Below are positions 9,035 through 17,508 of a DNA stretch of 64,000 bases, one piece after another (the first letter of the stretch is position 1; each line of letters begins with the position of its first letter). A model generated the notes under the pieces. The model did no database searches, was not told where the DNA came from, and saw only the letters and a list, made by a program, of their open reading frames with translations. This stretch comes from Streptomyces sp. NBC_00237 (lineage in GTDB: Bacteria > Actinomycetota > Actinomycetes > Streptomycetales > Streptomycetaceae). The stretch spans positions 1 through 64,000 of the forward strand of contig NZ_JAPEMT010000001.1 in NCBI RefSeq assembly GCF_026342435.1, read 5' to 3'. A program made the translations under genes and the position numbers.

Positions 9035-11158
9035 CTACAGGCTTCGGCGGAGCGGGACGCCGCCCGCGACCGCGCGTTGTCTCGGGGCGGCGGAGCCCGT
9101 CCAGCACGTGCCTCGGCGGGAGATCAGGCGGCGGAGCCAGAGTTCTGTGGAGGTCAGGTCGGCGAGGCCGTCCAGGGGGACCGGTTCGCCCTCGGCCGCC
9201 GCGCGCAGGGCCTTGCGGACCACCCGGGCTTCGATCAGGCCCGCGTCCGCGAGGAGGGGGGCGTCGAAGAGGGCGAGGAGAGTCGTGAGGGCCGCGCGGA
9301 TGCCCGCCTGGGCGGTGGCGGTTGACGTGGTGTGCGCGGTGGCGGCGCCCCAGCCTGCGGGGAGGTCGTGGATTCCGGTGCCCGCGAGGACCGCGCGGAG
9401 GATCGCGGCGCGGGCTCCCGGCTGGACGCGGAGGGTTTCGGGGAGCGCGCGGCAGGCCCGTACGACCTGATTGTCGAGGAAGGGGGCGTGGAGGCGCTGG
9501 CTGCGGACCTCGGCGGCCTGCTCGAAGACACGGTGGTCGTAGGCGTGGCGCGCCAGGGCCGCGCGGGCGCGGGCTTCGCCGGGGCGCTGTGAGGAGGCCG
9601 GGCGCAGGGCCGACTCCTGGAGGCGGATCGATACTTCGGCGAGGGCTTCGCCCGTGAGCCAGCGGGCCGCCGGGCCGGGGCGGGACCAGGTCAGGGCTTC
9701 GAGGGACGCGTCCAGGGCGCCGGTGGGGGTGGCCGGGGCCGCGGTGTCCCGGTGGGTGAGGCGGACTGCGGCCTCCTCGATGCCCGAGCGGTAGGGCGTA
9801 CGGGCGAGGCGGCGGGCGGCGCGGTAGACGGTGAGGGGGACCAGGAGGGAGGTGGGGGACGTGCCTTCGGCCTTGGCGAGGGCTGTCGCCGGGCGGAGGA
9901 TGTGGCGCCGCCTGCGGTCGATCAGGAGGTCGGCGAGGCGGGCCGGGTGCGCGTCCAGGACCTGGCGGGCGCCGTTGCCGACGAGGTGGTCGGCGCTGCC
10001 GGACTGGAGGCGCAGGCGGGCGCGTTCGGCGGTGACGAGGGAGGGGCCCGGCTCGTCGGTGAGGGGGCCCGACTCCAAGTCGGCGTACGGGAGGGCCTCT
10101 TCGGCGCCCGGGACGACTATGTGGTGGAGGCGGGGGTTGGCGGCGATGGCTCCCGCGCGTTCGAGTTCGGGGGCGAGGTCGGTCTCGCGGGCGCGGGGGG
10201 TCGCGGCCAGGTCGTTGAAGGTGACGGCGAGGAGGCGTTCGCCCGCGCCGGTGCCGTGGCCGAGGACCGTACCGGGAAGGCCGGGGAGGCCCGCGGCGAG
10301 GAGGGCGAGGGTGGCGGAGGCGCTGCCTCCGGAGAGGTCGGAGCCGATGCCGGGGACGGGGGCGCCCCGGCGGCGGGCGCGTCGTTCGGCGGGGCCCATG
10401 CCGGGGACCGGGCCGGGGTCGGGGAGGGGGGCGTCGGGCGCGTGGCGGGGGGCCGTGAGGCGGGCCCGTACCGCTTCGACGAGCGCGTCCCGTACGCCGT
10501 CCACGGCGCTCTCCGGGTCGAGTTGGGGCGCGGCGACGGCGAGGGACGCGACCGGCTCGTACCCGGTGATCTCGCGCGAACCCTCGCGCAGGACGAGCGC
10601 GTGCCCCGGCGGGATGCGCTTCACGCCGGTGTACGGAGTGCCGTCGCGGAGGGCTTCGGGTACGTCGGGGCAGGCGAGGAGGGCGGCGAGGTGGCCGATG
10701 TCGAGCTGTGCCTCGATGAGGTCGGCGAGGGGGAGCGCGGCGGTGGCGTACGCGGTGCCATTCGCCCAGGGCGTGTAGAAGACGGGGCGGGCTCCGGCCA
10801 GGTCACCGGCGATGGTGACGCGTCTGCCGGTCTGGACGACGGCGGTGTAGGAGCCGGGCCAGGCGGTCAGGTGCCTCAGTGCGCCGCCGCGCGCCGCGAA
10901 GAGTCCGACGCGGAGTTCTTCGTCGGTGGCGCCGCAGCAGCCGAGGACGGCGAGGCGGGTGAAGGCGTCGATGGTGATCGTGCGGACCTCGTCGGGACGC
11001 CAGTCGCCGACGGCCCACAGGGGGTCGGGGTCGCCCCACAGGAGCTGGGCCCCGACGGGCTGCACGGTGTCGCCCTCGTGCTCGGTGCCGGGCGCGCCGA
11101 CGGCTCCGACCGTGCCGAAGCTCGCGGCGACACTGCTCCATCCCACCAACCAACGCAT
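9035..11158 (-). CDS. asparagine synthetase-like (lasso cyclase-like) protein, orphan
   Basis: 707-aa protein similar in layout to class B asparagine synthetases and lasso-peptide macrolactam synthetases. It has an N-terminal Ntn-hydrolase-like half (to about residue 215) and a C-terminal ATP-pyrophosphatase half. The N-terminal nucleophile Cys2 of glutamine-dependent enzymes is absent (it begins MRWLVGW). The pyrophosphatase loop reads SGGSASAT at 276-283 instead of SGGxDS(S/T), so the acidic residue is lost. Near the C-terminus, HAPFLDNQVVRACRALPE is the conserved segment that closes the synthetase fold. The ATG at 11158 has GGAGG six bases upstream. No lasso precursor, RRE or leader protease gene is nearby. 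It may be an inactive or repurposed homologue widely kept in Streptomyces; function unknown. Confidence 0.7.
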   Translation of the reverse strand: MRWLVGWSSVAASFGTVGAVGAPGTEHEGDTVQPVGAQLLWGDPDPLWAVGDWRPDEVRTITIDAFTRLAVLGCCGATDEELRVGLFAARGGALRHLTAWPGSYTAVVQTGRRVTIAGDLAGARPVFYTPWANGTAYATAALPLADLIEAQLDIGHLAALLACPDVPEALRDGTPYTGVKRIPPGHALVLREGSREITGYEPVASLAVAAPQLDPESAVDGVRDALVEAVRARLTAPRHAPDAPLPDPGPVPGMGPAERRARRRGAPVPGIGSDLSGGSASATLALLAAGLPGLPGTVLGHGTGAGERLLAVTFNDLAATPRARETDLAPELERAGAIAANPRLHHIVVPGAEEALPYADLESGPLTDEPGPSLVTAERARLRLQSGSADHLVGNGARQVLDAHPARLADLLIDRRRRHILRPATALAKAEGTSPTSLLVPLTVYRAARRLARTPYRSGIEEAAVRLTHRDTAAPATPTGALDASLEALTWSRPGPAARWLTGEALAEVSIRLQESALRPASSQRPGEARARAALARHAYDHRVFEQAAEVRSQRLHAPFLDNQVVRACRALPETLRVQPGARAAILRAVLAGTGIHDLPAGWGAATAHTTSTATAQAGIRAALTTLLALFDAPLLADAGLIEARVVRKALRAAAEGEPVPLDGLADLTSTELWLRRLISRRGTCWTGSAAPRQRAVAGGVPLRRSL

Positions 11159-11324
11159 CGCCGCCTCCACAGGCTGTGGACAACTTTGCTCGCGGTGCGC
11201 GGGTGACCTGGCCGGTCGCGGTGTGGTGGTGCTCGTGCCGTCCGGCCGCCTCGTCGCCCCGGTGCGTGCACCGTGCCGTGCGCTCGCGCGCGTGGGGACC
11301 ATGCTGCCACGACTGGGGCGTGGG

Positions 11325-11351
11325 GGTGGGGGTGCGGGGGGCGGTGGCGAT
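11325..11351 (+). other. G-quadruplex-type motif
   Basis: Four runs of at least four guanines (GGGG, GGGGG, GGGGG, GGGGGG) are separated by loops of 3, 1 and 3 bases. It lies about 170 bp upstream of the asparagine-synthetase-like gene on the opposite strand. This meets the strictest G4 pattern, but in such GC-rich DNA it may be without function. Confidence 0.5.
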
Positions 11352-11449
11352 GGCCAATGCGCGCGGGCAAAGGGGGAGTTGGGGGGCAATTGGGGTGGGG
11401 CCCTTGCAGGGGGCGCCCGTTCAGGGGCGCGGGCCGTGCTGGAACTGCG

Positions 11450-11560
11450 GCTCGGCTGGCCCTGGGTGGACGCGCCCCGCCAGGGGCGCGGGGAACTGCG
11501 CGCCCAGCCCCAACGCACCCGCACGTGTCCGAGACAGCCGCGCGGCGAGCGCTTGAGGTG
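11450..11560 (+). repeat. dispersed modular repeat, copy A
   Basis: Contains module 2 (GGGGCGCGGGGAACTGCGCG then CCCAGCC..ACGCACCCGCACG, 11482-11525) and module 3 (CCGCGCGGCGAGCGCTTGAGG, 11538-11558). The same modules recur near 27345-27480 (minus orientation) and 62086-62188. They lie only in intergenic DNA in this window and are commonly mistranslated as small Arg/Pro-rich proteins. Confidence 0.75.
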
Positions 11561-12096
11561 AAGGGGCGGGGAGGGGCAGCCCGCCGCAGGCGCACCCGGG
11601 CACGGCGGCACCCACCGGCGGAAGCCAACCAGGCGGCACCGAGGGCTGGGCGGGGGGCGAGACGGGGAGCAAGGCGGGGGCGGCGCTGCGGCCCAACCGC
11701 CGCCGCACCGACCACATCCGGCCAAGTTCACCGGGGCGCGCGCAGTCCGGGAGGCGCTGTTCGCCTCCCGGACCGGTCCGCCACCCGCGGGGATGAAGGT
11801 GGCGGCGTCCCCCAGCCCACTGGGTCCAGTGCAGCGGGCCGACCCACGCACGTCCCATGGAAGCGCCGCCCCCGACACCCGGTAAGAGCGCACGGGCGGG
11901 CGCACAGCCACACAAAGGGAGCACGAAACGGGCGGAACGTTCCTCTCCGCCCGTCTCCGACCCCCTGACCGAACAACAATCTCGCCATACGGGACACATG
12001 CCCTTAACGCTTGGGATGCGGCGAACTACGCTGGGTTTACGAATGCCGCGAGCCTATGCCGGGCCCGCGGCGGCCGTCTGCGTGAGGGGTGGCGCA

Positions 12097-13527
12097 ATGT
12101 CCAGGGAGCAACGCGGGCCGAACGACAAGCTCGGCACGGTTCTCGCCCTCGCGGGAATCAGCAACGCCGGGCTGGCGCGCCGGGTCAACGACCTCGGTGC
12201 GCAGCGCGGTATGACGCTTCGGTACGACAAGACGTCGGTGGCGCGGTGGGTGTCGAAGGGCATGGTTCCGCAGGGAGCCGCCCCGCACCTGATCGCCGCC
12301 GCGATAGGCGCCAAGCTGGGCCGTCCCGTACCGCTGCACGAGATCGGTCTCGCGGACGCCGACCCGGCCCCCGAGGTCGGGCTCGCCTTCCCGCGCGACG
12401 TGTCCGTGGCGGTGCGGCACGCCACCGAGCTGTACCGGCTGGATCTGGCCGGGCGCAGGGCGGGCAGCGGCGGCATCTGGCAGTCCCTCGCCGGTTCCTT
12501 CGCGGTGAGCGCGTACGCCACGCCCGCCTCGCGCTGGCTGATAACCCCGGCGGACTCGTCCGTGGCCCGGGACTCCACCGTCGCCGAGGGCTCGCCCGAC
12601 GCGACGCCGTTACGGGTCGGCCACAGCGACGTGGCCAAGCTGCGCGAGGCGGCCGAGGACGCGCGGCGCTGGGACTCCAAGTACGGGGGCGGCGACTGGC
12701 GTTCGTCGATGGTCCCGGAGTGCCTGCGGGTCGACGCCGCACCTCTCCTCCTCGGTTCGTACAGCGACGACGTCGGCCGCTCCCTCTTCGGCGCGACCGC
12801 CGAACTGACCCGCCTCGCCGGGTGGATGGCCTTCGACACCGGTCAGCAGGAGGCCGCCCAGCGGTACTACATCCAGGCGCTGCGCCTCGCCCGCGCCGCC
12901 GCCGACGTGCCTCTGGGCGGCTACGTACTGGCGTCGATGTCCCTCCAGGCCACCTACCGGGGCTTCGCCGACGAGGGCGTCGACCTCGCGCAGGCCGCCC
13001 TGGAGCGCAACCGGGGCCTGGCCACCGCCCGCACCATGAGCTTCTTCCGCCTCGTCGAGGCGCGTGCGCATGCGAAGGCGGGCGATCCGGTGGCGGCGGG
13101 GGCCGCGCTGAAGGCGGCGGAGGGCTGGCTGGAGCGGGCCCGGGAGGGCGACCCCGACCCGTCCTGGCTGGGCTTCTACTCGTACGACAGGCTGGCCGCC
13201 GACGCGGCGGAGTGCTACCGCGACCTGAAGCTGCCGCGCCAGGTGCGCCGGTTCACCGAGCAGGCGCTCTCCCGGCCGACCGAGGAGTTCGTACGGTCGC
13301 ACGGGCTGCGCCTGGTGGTGAGCGCGGTGGCCGAACTGGAGTCGGGCAACCTCGACGCGGCGTGCGCGGCGGGCACGCGTGCGGTGGAGGTGGCGGGGCG
13401 GATCTCCTCGGCGCGCACCACCGAGTACGTACGGGACCTGCTGCACCGGCTGGAGCCGTACGGCGACGAGCCACGGGTGGCAGAGCTGCGGGAGCGGGCG
13501 AGGCCACTGCTGGTGGCTCCGGCGTAG
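12097..13527 (+). CDS. NsdA-like TPR-containing regulator (sporulation-associated protein family)
   Basis: 476 aa. The N-terminal part (about 10-85) looks like a Cro/C1-type helix-turn-helix remnant: [19 protein letters not shown], then [16 protein letters not shown]. The remainder is alpha-helical with tetratricopeptide-like repeats, for example [20 protein letters not shown] and the following helical pairs through residue 470. Homologues in Streptomyces are annotated as sporulation-associated or NsdA-like proteins, which repress differentiation and antibiotic synthesis. That assignment is family recollection, not proven here. The ATG at 12097 is preceded by GAGGGG at a spacing of seven. It is transcribed away from the asparagine-synthetase-like gene, with a long upstream region suggesting complex control. 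Confidence 0.7.
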   Translation: MSREQRGPNDKLGTVLALAGISNAGLARRVNDLGAQRGMTLRYDKTSVARWVSKGMVPQGAAPHLIAAAIGAKLGRPVPLHEIGLADADPAPEVGLAFPRDVSVAVRHATELYRLDLAGRRAGSGGIWQSLAGSFAVSAYATPASRWLITPADSSVARDSTVAEGSPDATPLRVGHSDVAKLREAAEDARRWDSKYGGGDWRSSMVPECLRVDAAPLLLGSYSDDVGRSLFGATAELTRLAGWMAFDTGQQEAAQRYYIQALRLARAAADVPLGGYVLASMSLQATYRGFADEGVDLAQAALERNRGLATARTMSFFRLVEARAHAKAGDPVAAGAALKAAEGWLERAREGDPDPSWLGFYSYDRLAADAAECYRDLKLPRQVRRFTEQALSRPTEEFVRSHGLRLVVSAVAELESGNLDAACAAGTRAVEVAGRISSARTTEYVRDLLHRLEPYGDEPRVAELRERARPLLVAPA

Positions 13528-13679
13528 TACGGGGCCGCCCGGTGGGCGAGGGAGGCACGCGCGGCGCGTGACACGTGGAAGCACACCGGAGCGCGTGGCG
13601 TTGGCCATAACTCCTGTCCATGGGGTTTGACTGCGTTGTCAGTGGGCCAGTGCACTATTCGGGGTGGGAGGTGGCAGCG

Positions 13680-14891
13680 ATGAGTCATGACTGCGACGTG
13701 CTGGTGATCGGCGGGGGGATCGTCGGGATGGCGTCCGCGCATGCCATCACGCGGGCGGCGCCCGGCACCCGGGTCGTGGTGCTGGAGAAGGAGTCGGGCC
13801 CCGCCCGGCACCAGACGGGGCGCAACAGCGGGGTGATCCACAGCGGGATCTACTACCGCCCCGGCTCGCTCAAGGCGCGGTACGCGGTGCGCGGGGCCGC
13901 CGAGATGATCAAGTTCTGTTCGGAGCACGGGATTCCGCACGAGGTGACGGGGAAGCTGATCGTCGCCACGGAGCGGGAGGAGCTCCCCCGGCTGCACTCC
14001 CTCGTGCAGCGGGGACGGCTCAACGGCATCCCGGTGCGCGAACTGGGTCCCTCGCAGATCGAGGAGTACGAGCCCGAGGTGCGCGGTCTCGCGGCCATCC
14101 ACGTCGGCTCGACGGGCGTGTGCGACTACGGGCGGGTGACGGAGGAGCTGGCCCGCTCGTCCGGGGCCGAGGTGCGGTACGGGGCGGAGGTCCGCGTCAT
14201 CGCGCGCCGCGCGTCCGGGATCGCGGTGCGGTGCGCCGACGGCACGGTGGTCCGGGCGAAGGCCCTGGTCAACTGCGCGGGGCTGCACTGCGACCGGGTG
14301 GCGCGGATGGCGGGCGACTCCCCCGGCATGCGGATCGTCCCGTTCCGGGGCGAGTACTTCGACCTGGCGCGGCCGGAGCTGGTGCGGGGCCTGGTCTATC
14401 CGGTGCCGGACCCCGCCTTCCCCTTCCTCGGGGTGCACCTGACGCGGGGCGTCGGGGGCGGAGTGCACGTCGGACCGAACGCGGTGCCCGCGCTGGCCCG
14501 CGAGGGCTACGACTGGGGAGCCGTGCGCCCCGCGGACCTGGCGGGGACGCTGGCCTGGCCGGGGTCCTGGCGGATAGCGCGCAGGCACTGGCGGTACGGG
14601 GCCGGGGAGCTGCACAGGTCACTGTCGAAGCGGGCGTTCACGGAGGCGGTGCGCCGGCTCCTCCCCGCTGTCACGGAGGCCGATCTGACGCCGTCGCCCG
14701 CAGGGGTGCGGGCGCAGGCCGTCCTGCGGGACGGGACGCTGGCGGACGACTTCCTGATACGGGAGGCACCGCGCACGGTGCACGTGCTGAACGCGCCTTC
14801 GCCTGCGGCGACCGCTTCGCTGCCGATCGGGCGGGAGGTCGCACGGCGCGTTCTCGGGGTACTGGGGGTTCTCAGCCCGTCCGGCGTTTGA
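13680..14891 (+). CDS. lhgO: L-2-hydroxyglutarate oxidase / FAD-dependent oxidoreductase
   Basis: 403-aa DAO-family flavoprotein. The FAD-binding motif VLVIGGGIVGMASAHAI opens the protein. It is followed by the LhgO signature RHQTGRNSGVIHSGIYY (about 41-57), which binds FAD and places the active-site His. The segment VNCAGLHCDRVA (about 198-209) and a late Gly-rich stretch complete the fold. It oxidises L-2-hydroxyglutarate to 2-oxoglutarate, or a close substrate, passing electrons to the quinone pool. The ATG at 13680 has GGGAGGTGG upstream at proper spacing. The last few codons (LSPSGV and stop) lie inside a dispersed repeat that continues downstream, so the C-terminus was probably altered by repeat insertion. 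Confidence 0.8.
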   Translation: MSHDCDVLVIGGGIVGMASAHAITRAAPGTRVVVLEKESGPARHQTGRNSGVIHSGIYYRPGSLKARYAVRGAAEMIKFCSEHGIPHEVTGKLIVATEREELPRLHSLVQRGRLNGIPVRELGPSQIEEYEPEVRGLAAIHVGSTGVCDYGRVTEELARSSGAEVRYGAEVRVIARRASGIAVRCADGTVVRAKALVNCAGLHCDRVARMAGDSPGMRIVPFRGEYFDLARPELVRGLVYPVPDPAFPFLGVHLTRGVGGGVHVGPNAVPALAREGYDWGAVRPADLAGTLAWPGSWRIARRHWRYGAGELHRSLSKRAFTEAVRRLLPAVTEADLTPSPAGVRAQAVLRDGTLADDFLIREAPRTVHVLNAPSPAATASLPIGREVARRVLGVLGVLSPSGV

Positions 14892-14940
14892 GGACGCGCG
14901 GCGAAGCCGTGCAGGGGGCGAGGGGCGCAGCCCCCATCCG
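14868..14940 (+). repeat. dispersed Streptomyces repeat overlapping the lhgO stop codon
   Basis: Sequence of the type CTCAGCCCGTCCGGCGTTTG followed by AGGACGCGCGGCGAAGCCGT and GGGGGCGAGGGGCGCAGCCCCC. I recall near-identical strings after many Streptomyces genes. The last part (GGGGCGCAGCCCC) is self-complementary and could help end transcription. It supplies the last codons of the oxidase gene. Confidence 0.6.
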
Positions 14941-15075
14941 TGACTCCAGCCCCGTCAGCGTCGAGGCGCAGGAGCGGTGAGGGGCGGCCCGCCGCACGCG
15001 CCCCCCGTACCGCGCAACGGCGCGGACGAGCACGGGACGCCCCCTCGCCATCCGCTCCGTAGGATTGAGGAGCCC

Positions 15076-15990
15076 GTGTCCCAGAAGAGCGAGAAGCCCA
15101 CGATGCCCCAGAGCCCCGAGCCGCAGGCCCCCGAAGCCGGTCCCGACCCGACCGCCGACGCCGAGGCCGCCGCAGCGCCCGGCCCCTCCCAGGCCGCCGC
15201 CGCCCAGCGCGCCGCCGCGTACGAGCGGGCCGAGCGGATGCGTCCAAGGGCGCTGCGCATGTTCCCCGAGGGGACGGGCCCGTCCCCCGACCCCGCCGGA
15301 TCGCACTTCGAGCGCCGCATCCGCAGCTTCCAGCCGCGCCGCAGCCGGGTCACCACCGGCCAGGGCGAGGCCCTCAAGAAGTGGTGGCCGACCCGGGGCA
15401 TCGACATCGACGGGCAGAGCGTCATCGACCTGGGCGAGATGTTCGACGGGCTCCCGGTCGTCCTGGAGATCGGCTTCGGGATGGGCGAGGCGACCGCGCA
15501 GATGGCCGCCGACGACCCGAAGACCGGCATCCTCGCCGTCGACGTGCACACCCCCGGCCAGGGAAACCTCCTCGGCCTCGCCGAGCGCAACGACCTCTCC
15601 AACGTCCGGGTGGCCAACGGCGACGCGGTCATCCTCCTCCGCGAGATGCTCTCCCCCGACTCCCTGACGGGCCTCCGGGTCTACTTCCCCGACCCCTGGC
15701 CCAAGGCCCGCCACCACAAGCGCCGCCTGATCCAGCCGGAGTTCCTCTCCCTCGCCGCGACCCGCCTCGCCCCCGGTGCCGTACTGCACTGCGCGACCGA
15801 CTGGGAGGACTACGCCGAGCAGATGCTCGAAGTCCTCTCCGCGCACCCGGACTTCGAGAACACCCAGGAGGACGGCGGCTACGCGCCCCGGCCCGCCTTC
15901 CGCCCGCTCACCCGCTTCGAGGGCCAGGGCCTGGACAAGGGCCACGTCGTCCACGACCTGCTCTTCCGGCGCGTCCCGCACACGAGTTGA
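15076..15990 (+). CDS. trmB: tRNA (guanine-N7-)-methyltransferase TrmB
   Basis: 304 aa. It methylates G46 of tRNA variable loops using S-adenosylmethionine. The SAM-binding motif VLEIGFGMGEAT is near residue 135, and the TrmB hallmark VYFPDPWPKARHHKRRL follows about 80 residues later. An Ala/Pro-rich extension of roughly 45 residues precedes the core, as in other Streptomyces TrmB proteins. The GTG at 15076 follows GAGGAG, although the spacing is only four; the in-frame ATG at 15103 is the alternative. It is followed by the PrsW gene 128 bp downstream on the same strand; the intervening DNA holds a short tandem repeat of a CTCGACGCCCCG-like unit. Confidence 0.92.
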   Translation: MSQKSEKPTMPQSPEPQAPEAGPDPTADAEAAAAPGPSQAAAAQRAAAYERAERMRPRALRMFPEGTGPSPDPAGSHFERRIRSFQPRRSRVTTGQGEALKKWWPTRGIDIDGQSVIDLGEMFDGLPVVLEIGFGMGEATAQMAADDPKTGILAVDVHTPGQGNLLGLAERNDLSNVRVANGDAVILLREMLSPDSLTGLRVYFPDPWPKARHHKRRLIQPEFLSLAATRLAPGAVLHCATDWEDYAEQMLEVLSAHPDFENTQEDGGYAPRPAFRPLTRFEGQGLDKGHVVHDLLFRRVPHTS

Positions 15991-16118
15991 CGCACCGCTG
16001 ACGCACAGCTCGACGCCCCGCTGGACGCCCCGCTCGACGCGCCACTGACACGCCGCTTCCCCTCGGCGACTGTCCGAACACGATCGCGAGTGTCAGTGGC
16101 AGTCGGTACGGTCGTTGG

Positions 16119-17498
16119 ATGTACGAGACGTACGCATCGCCCCCGCCGCCCGCGGCCCCGGCCCCCGCGCCGGAGCCCGCGGCAGCCGGGCCTGCCGCAG
16201 CGCCTGCCACCGGGCCGGGCTTCCTCCGCGGTCTGCGACACCGCGCCTTCTGGCGCAACCGGGCGGTCCGTGCCACCGCGCTGATCCTGCTGCTCGCCCT
16301 GTCGGGCCTGATCCTGCTCGCTCTCGTACGGGAACAGACCGGCACCCGGGGCTTCCTCGTCGGGCTCGGCCTGGCCGTCTTCCCGGTGCCGCTGCTCCTG
16401 CTGGCGTTCCGCTGGCTGGACCGGGTCGAGCCGGGCCCCTGGCGGAACCTGGTCTTCGCCTTCACCTGGGGCTCCTGCGCGGCGGCCCTCGTCGCCATCA
16501 CCGCGAACAGCTTCGCCGTGCGCTGGATAGCCGTGGCCACGGCCGATCCCGCCAGTGCGGACACGCTGGGCGCGACGGTGGTGGCCCCGGTCGTCGAGGA
16601 GAGCGCGAAGGCGGCGGCGATCCTGCTGGTCTTCCTCTTCCGCAGACGGCACTTCACCGGAATCGTCGACGGCGTGGTCTTCGCGGGCTTCACCGCGACC
16701 GGTTTCGCCTTCACCGAGAACATCCTCTATCTGGGCAACGCCTTCGGCGAGGACCAGGAGTTCGGCTTCTCGGGGCTCGGGTCGGTGACGGCCGGGACCT
16801 TCTTCGTCCGCGTGATCATGTCGCCGTTCGCGCATCCCCTCTTCACCGTGCTCACCGGCATCGGCTTCGGTCTGGTGGCGCTCGCCCCGGCCCGCCGGAT
16901 GCGCGGCAGGACCTGGGTGCGGGTCCGGCGCTTCCTGCTCCCGCTGACGGGCCTGCTGCTCGCCATGGGCATGCACGCGCTGTGGAACGGCTCGGCGTCG
17001 TTCGGCCCGCTCGCCTTCTACGCCGTGTACGGGCTCTTCATGGTGCCGGTCTTCGCGTTCCTGACCTGGCTGGCGATCTGGACGCGGCAGCGCGAGCTGC
17101 GGCTGCTGGGCGCGGAGCTGCCCGCGTACGCCGTCGCGGGCTGGCTGGACCCGGCCGAACCTCTCGCCCTGTCCTCGATGCGGGCCCGCTCGATCGCCCA
17201 GGGGCAGGCGGCCCGGGTGCACGGCCCCGGCGCGGCGAAGGCCGTCGCCGAGTACGAGGCGGCGGCGACCTCGCTCGCCTTCCTGCGGTACCGGGCGAGG
17301 CGCGGAGCGGCGACCCCCGACCGGGCCGCCGCCTTCCAGGCCCGCGAACGGGAACTGCTCCACCGCCTGTGGGAGCGCAAGCGGATCGCGGGCCCCGCCC
17401 TGGTGTACGCGGCGCAGGTCACCGGGCGAATACGGCTGCTCCCGCCGCCGTACCACCCGGCCTACGCCGCCACTTACAACCCGTACAAGACCTACTGA
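16119..17498 (+). CDS. PrsW family intramembrane metalloprotease
   Basis: 459-aa multipass protein. After a Pro/Ala-rich cytoplasmic start come about eight hydrophobic segments. The PrsW active-site motifs appear in order: VVEESAKAAAI (paired glutamates), FTENILYLG, HPLFTVLTGIGFG and GMHALWNG, supplying the metal-binding His/Glu residues. In Bacillus, PrsW performs site-1 cleavage of the anti-sigma factor RsiW. In Actinobacteria the substrate is unknown, although a membrane-bound sigma/anti-sigma fusion lies 7 kb away. A roughly 150-residue cytoplasmic C-terminal tail (VAGWLDPAEPLALSSMRARS onwards) is characteristic of the Streptomyces form. The ATG at 16119 has no clear ribosome site. It ends 10 bp from the convergent aldo/keto reductase gene. 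Confidence 0.85.
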   Translation: MYETYASPPPPAAPAPAPEPAAAGPAAAPATGPGFLRGLRHRAFWRNRAVRATALILLLALSGLILLALVREQTGTRGFLVGLGLAVFPVPLLLLAFRWLDRVEPGPWRNLVFAFTWGSCAAALVAITANSFAVRWIAVATADPASADTLGATVVAPVVEESAKAAAILLVFLFRRRHFTGIVDGVVFAGFTATGFAFTENILYLGNAFGEDQEFGFSGLGSVTAGTFFVRVIMSPFAHPLFTVLTGIGFGLVALAPARRMRGRTWVRVRRFLLPLTGLLLAMGMHALWNGSASFGPLAFYAVYGLFMVPVFAFLTWLAIWTRQRELRLLGAELPAYAVAGWLDPAEPLALSSMRARSIAQGQAARVHGPGAAKAVAEYEAAATSLAFLRYRARRGAATPDRAAAFQARERELLHRLWERKRIAGPALVYAAQVTGRIRLLPPPYHPAYAATYNPYKTY

Positions 17499-17508
17499 GG
17501 CCGTCCGG

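Larger units (their letters stand above)
11159..12096. other. 938-bp intergenic region between divergent genes, G-rich and repeat-bearing
   Basis: Neither strand offers a credible gene here: the open frames have no ribosome sites and mirror the dispersed repeat. Contents are a four-run G-quadruplex-type tract at 11325-11351, a modular Streptomyces repeat at about 11450-11560, then GC-rich sequence resembling decayed repeat to about 11870. The last 150 bases are less GC-rich and presumably hold the promoter of the gene starting at 12097. The promoter of the gene starting at 11158 should lie in 11159-11300. Confidence 0.6.

Noticed and set aside
9035..11158. Lasso peptide biosynthetic gene cluster
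   Set aside because: Only a cyclase-like protein with lost catalytic residues is present; no precursor, RRE, leader peptidase or transporter adjoins it.
11421..11999. Small Arg/Pro/Trp-rich proteins in the 11.2-12.0 kb gap
   Set aside because: Frames on both strands are translations of the dispersed repeat and GC-rich filler, without ribosome sites; the same peptides recur at the other repeat copies.
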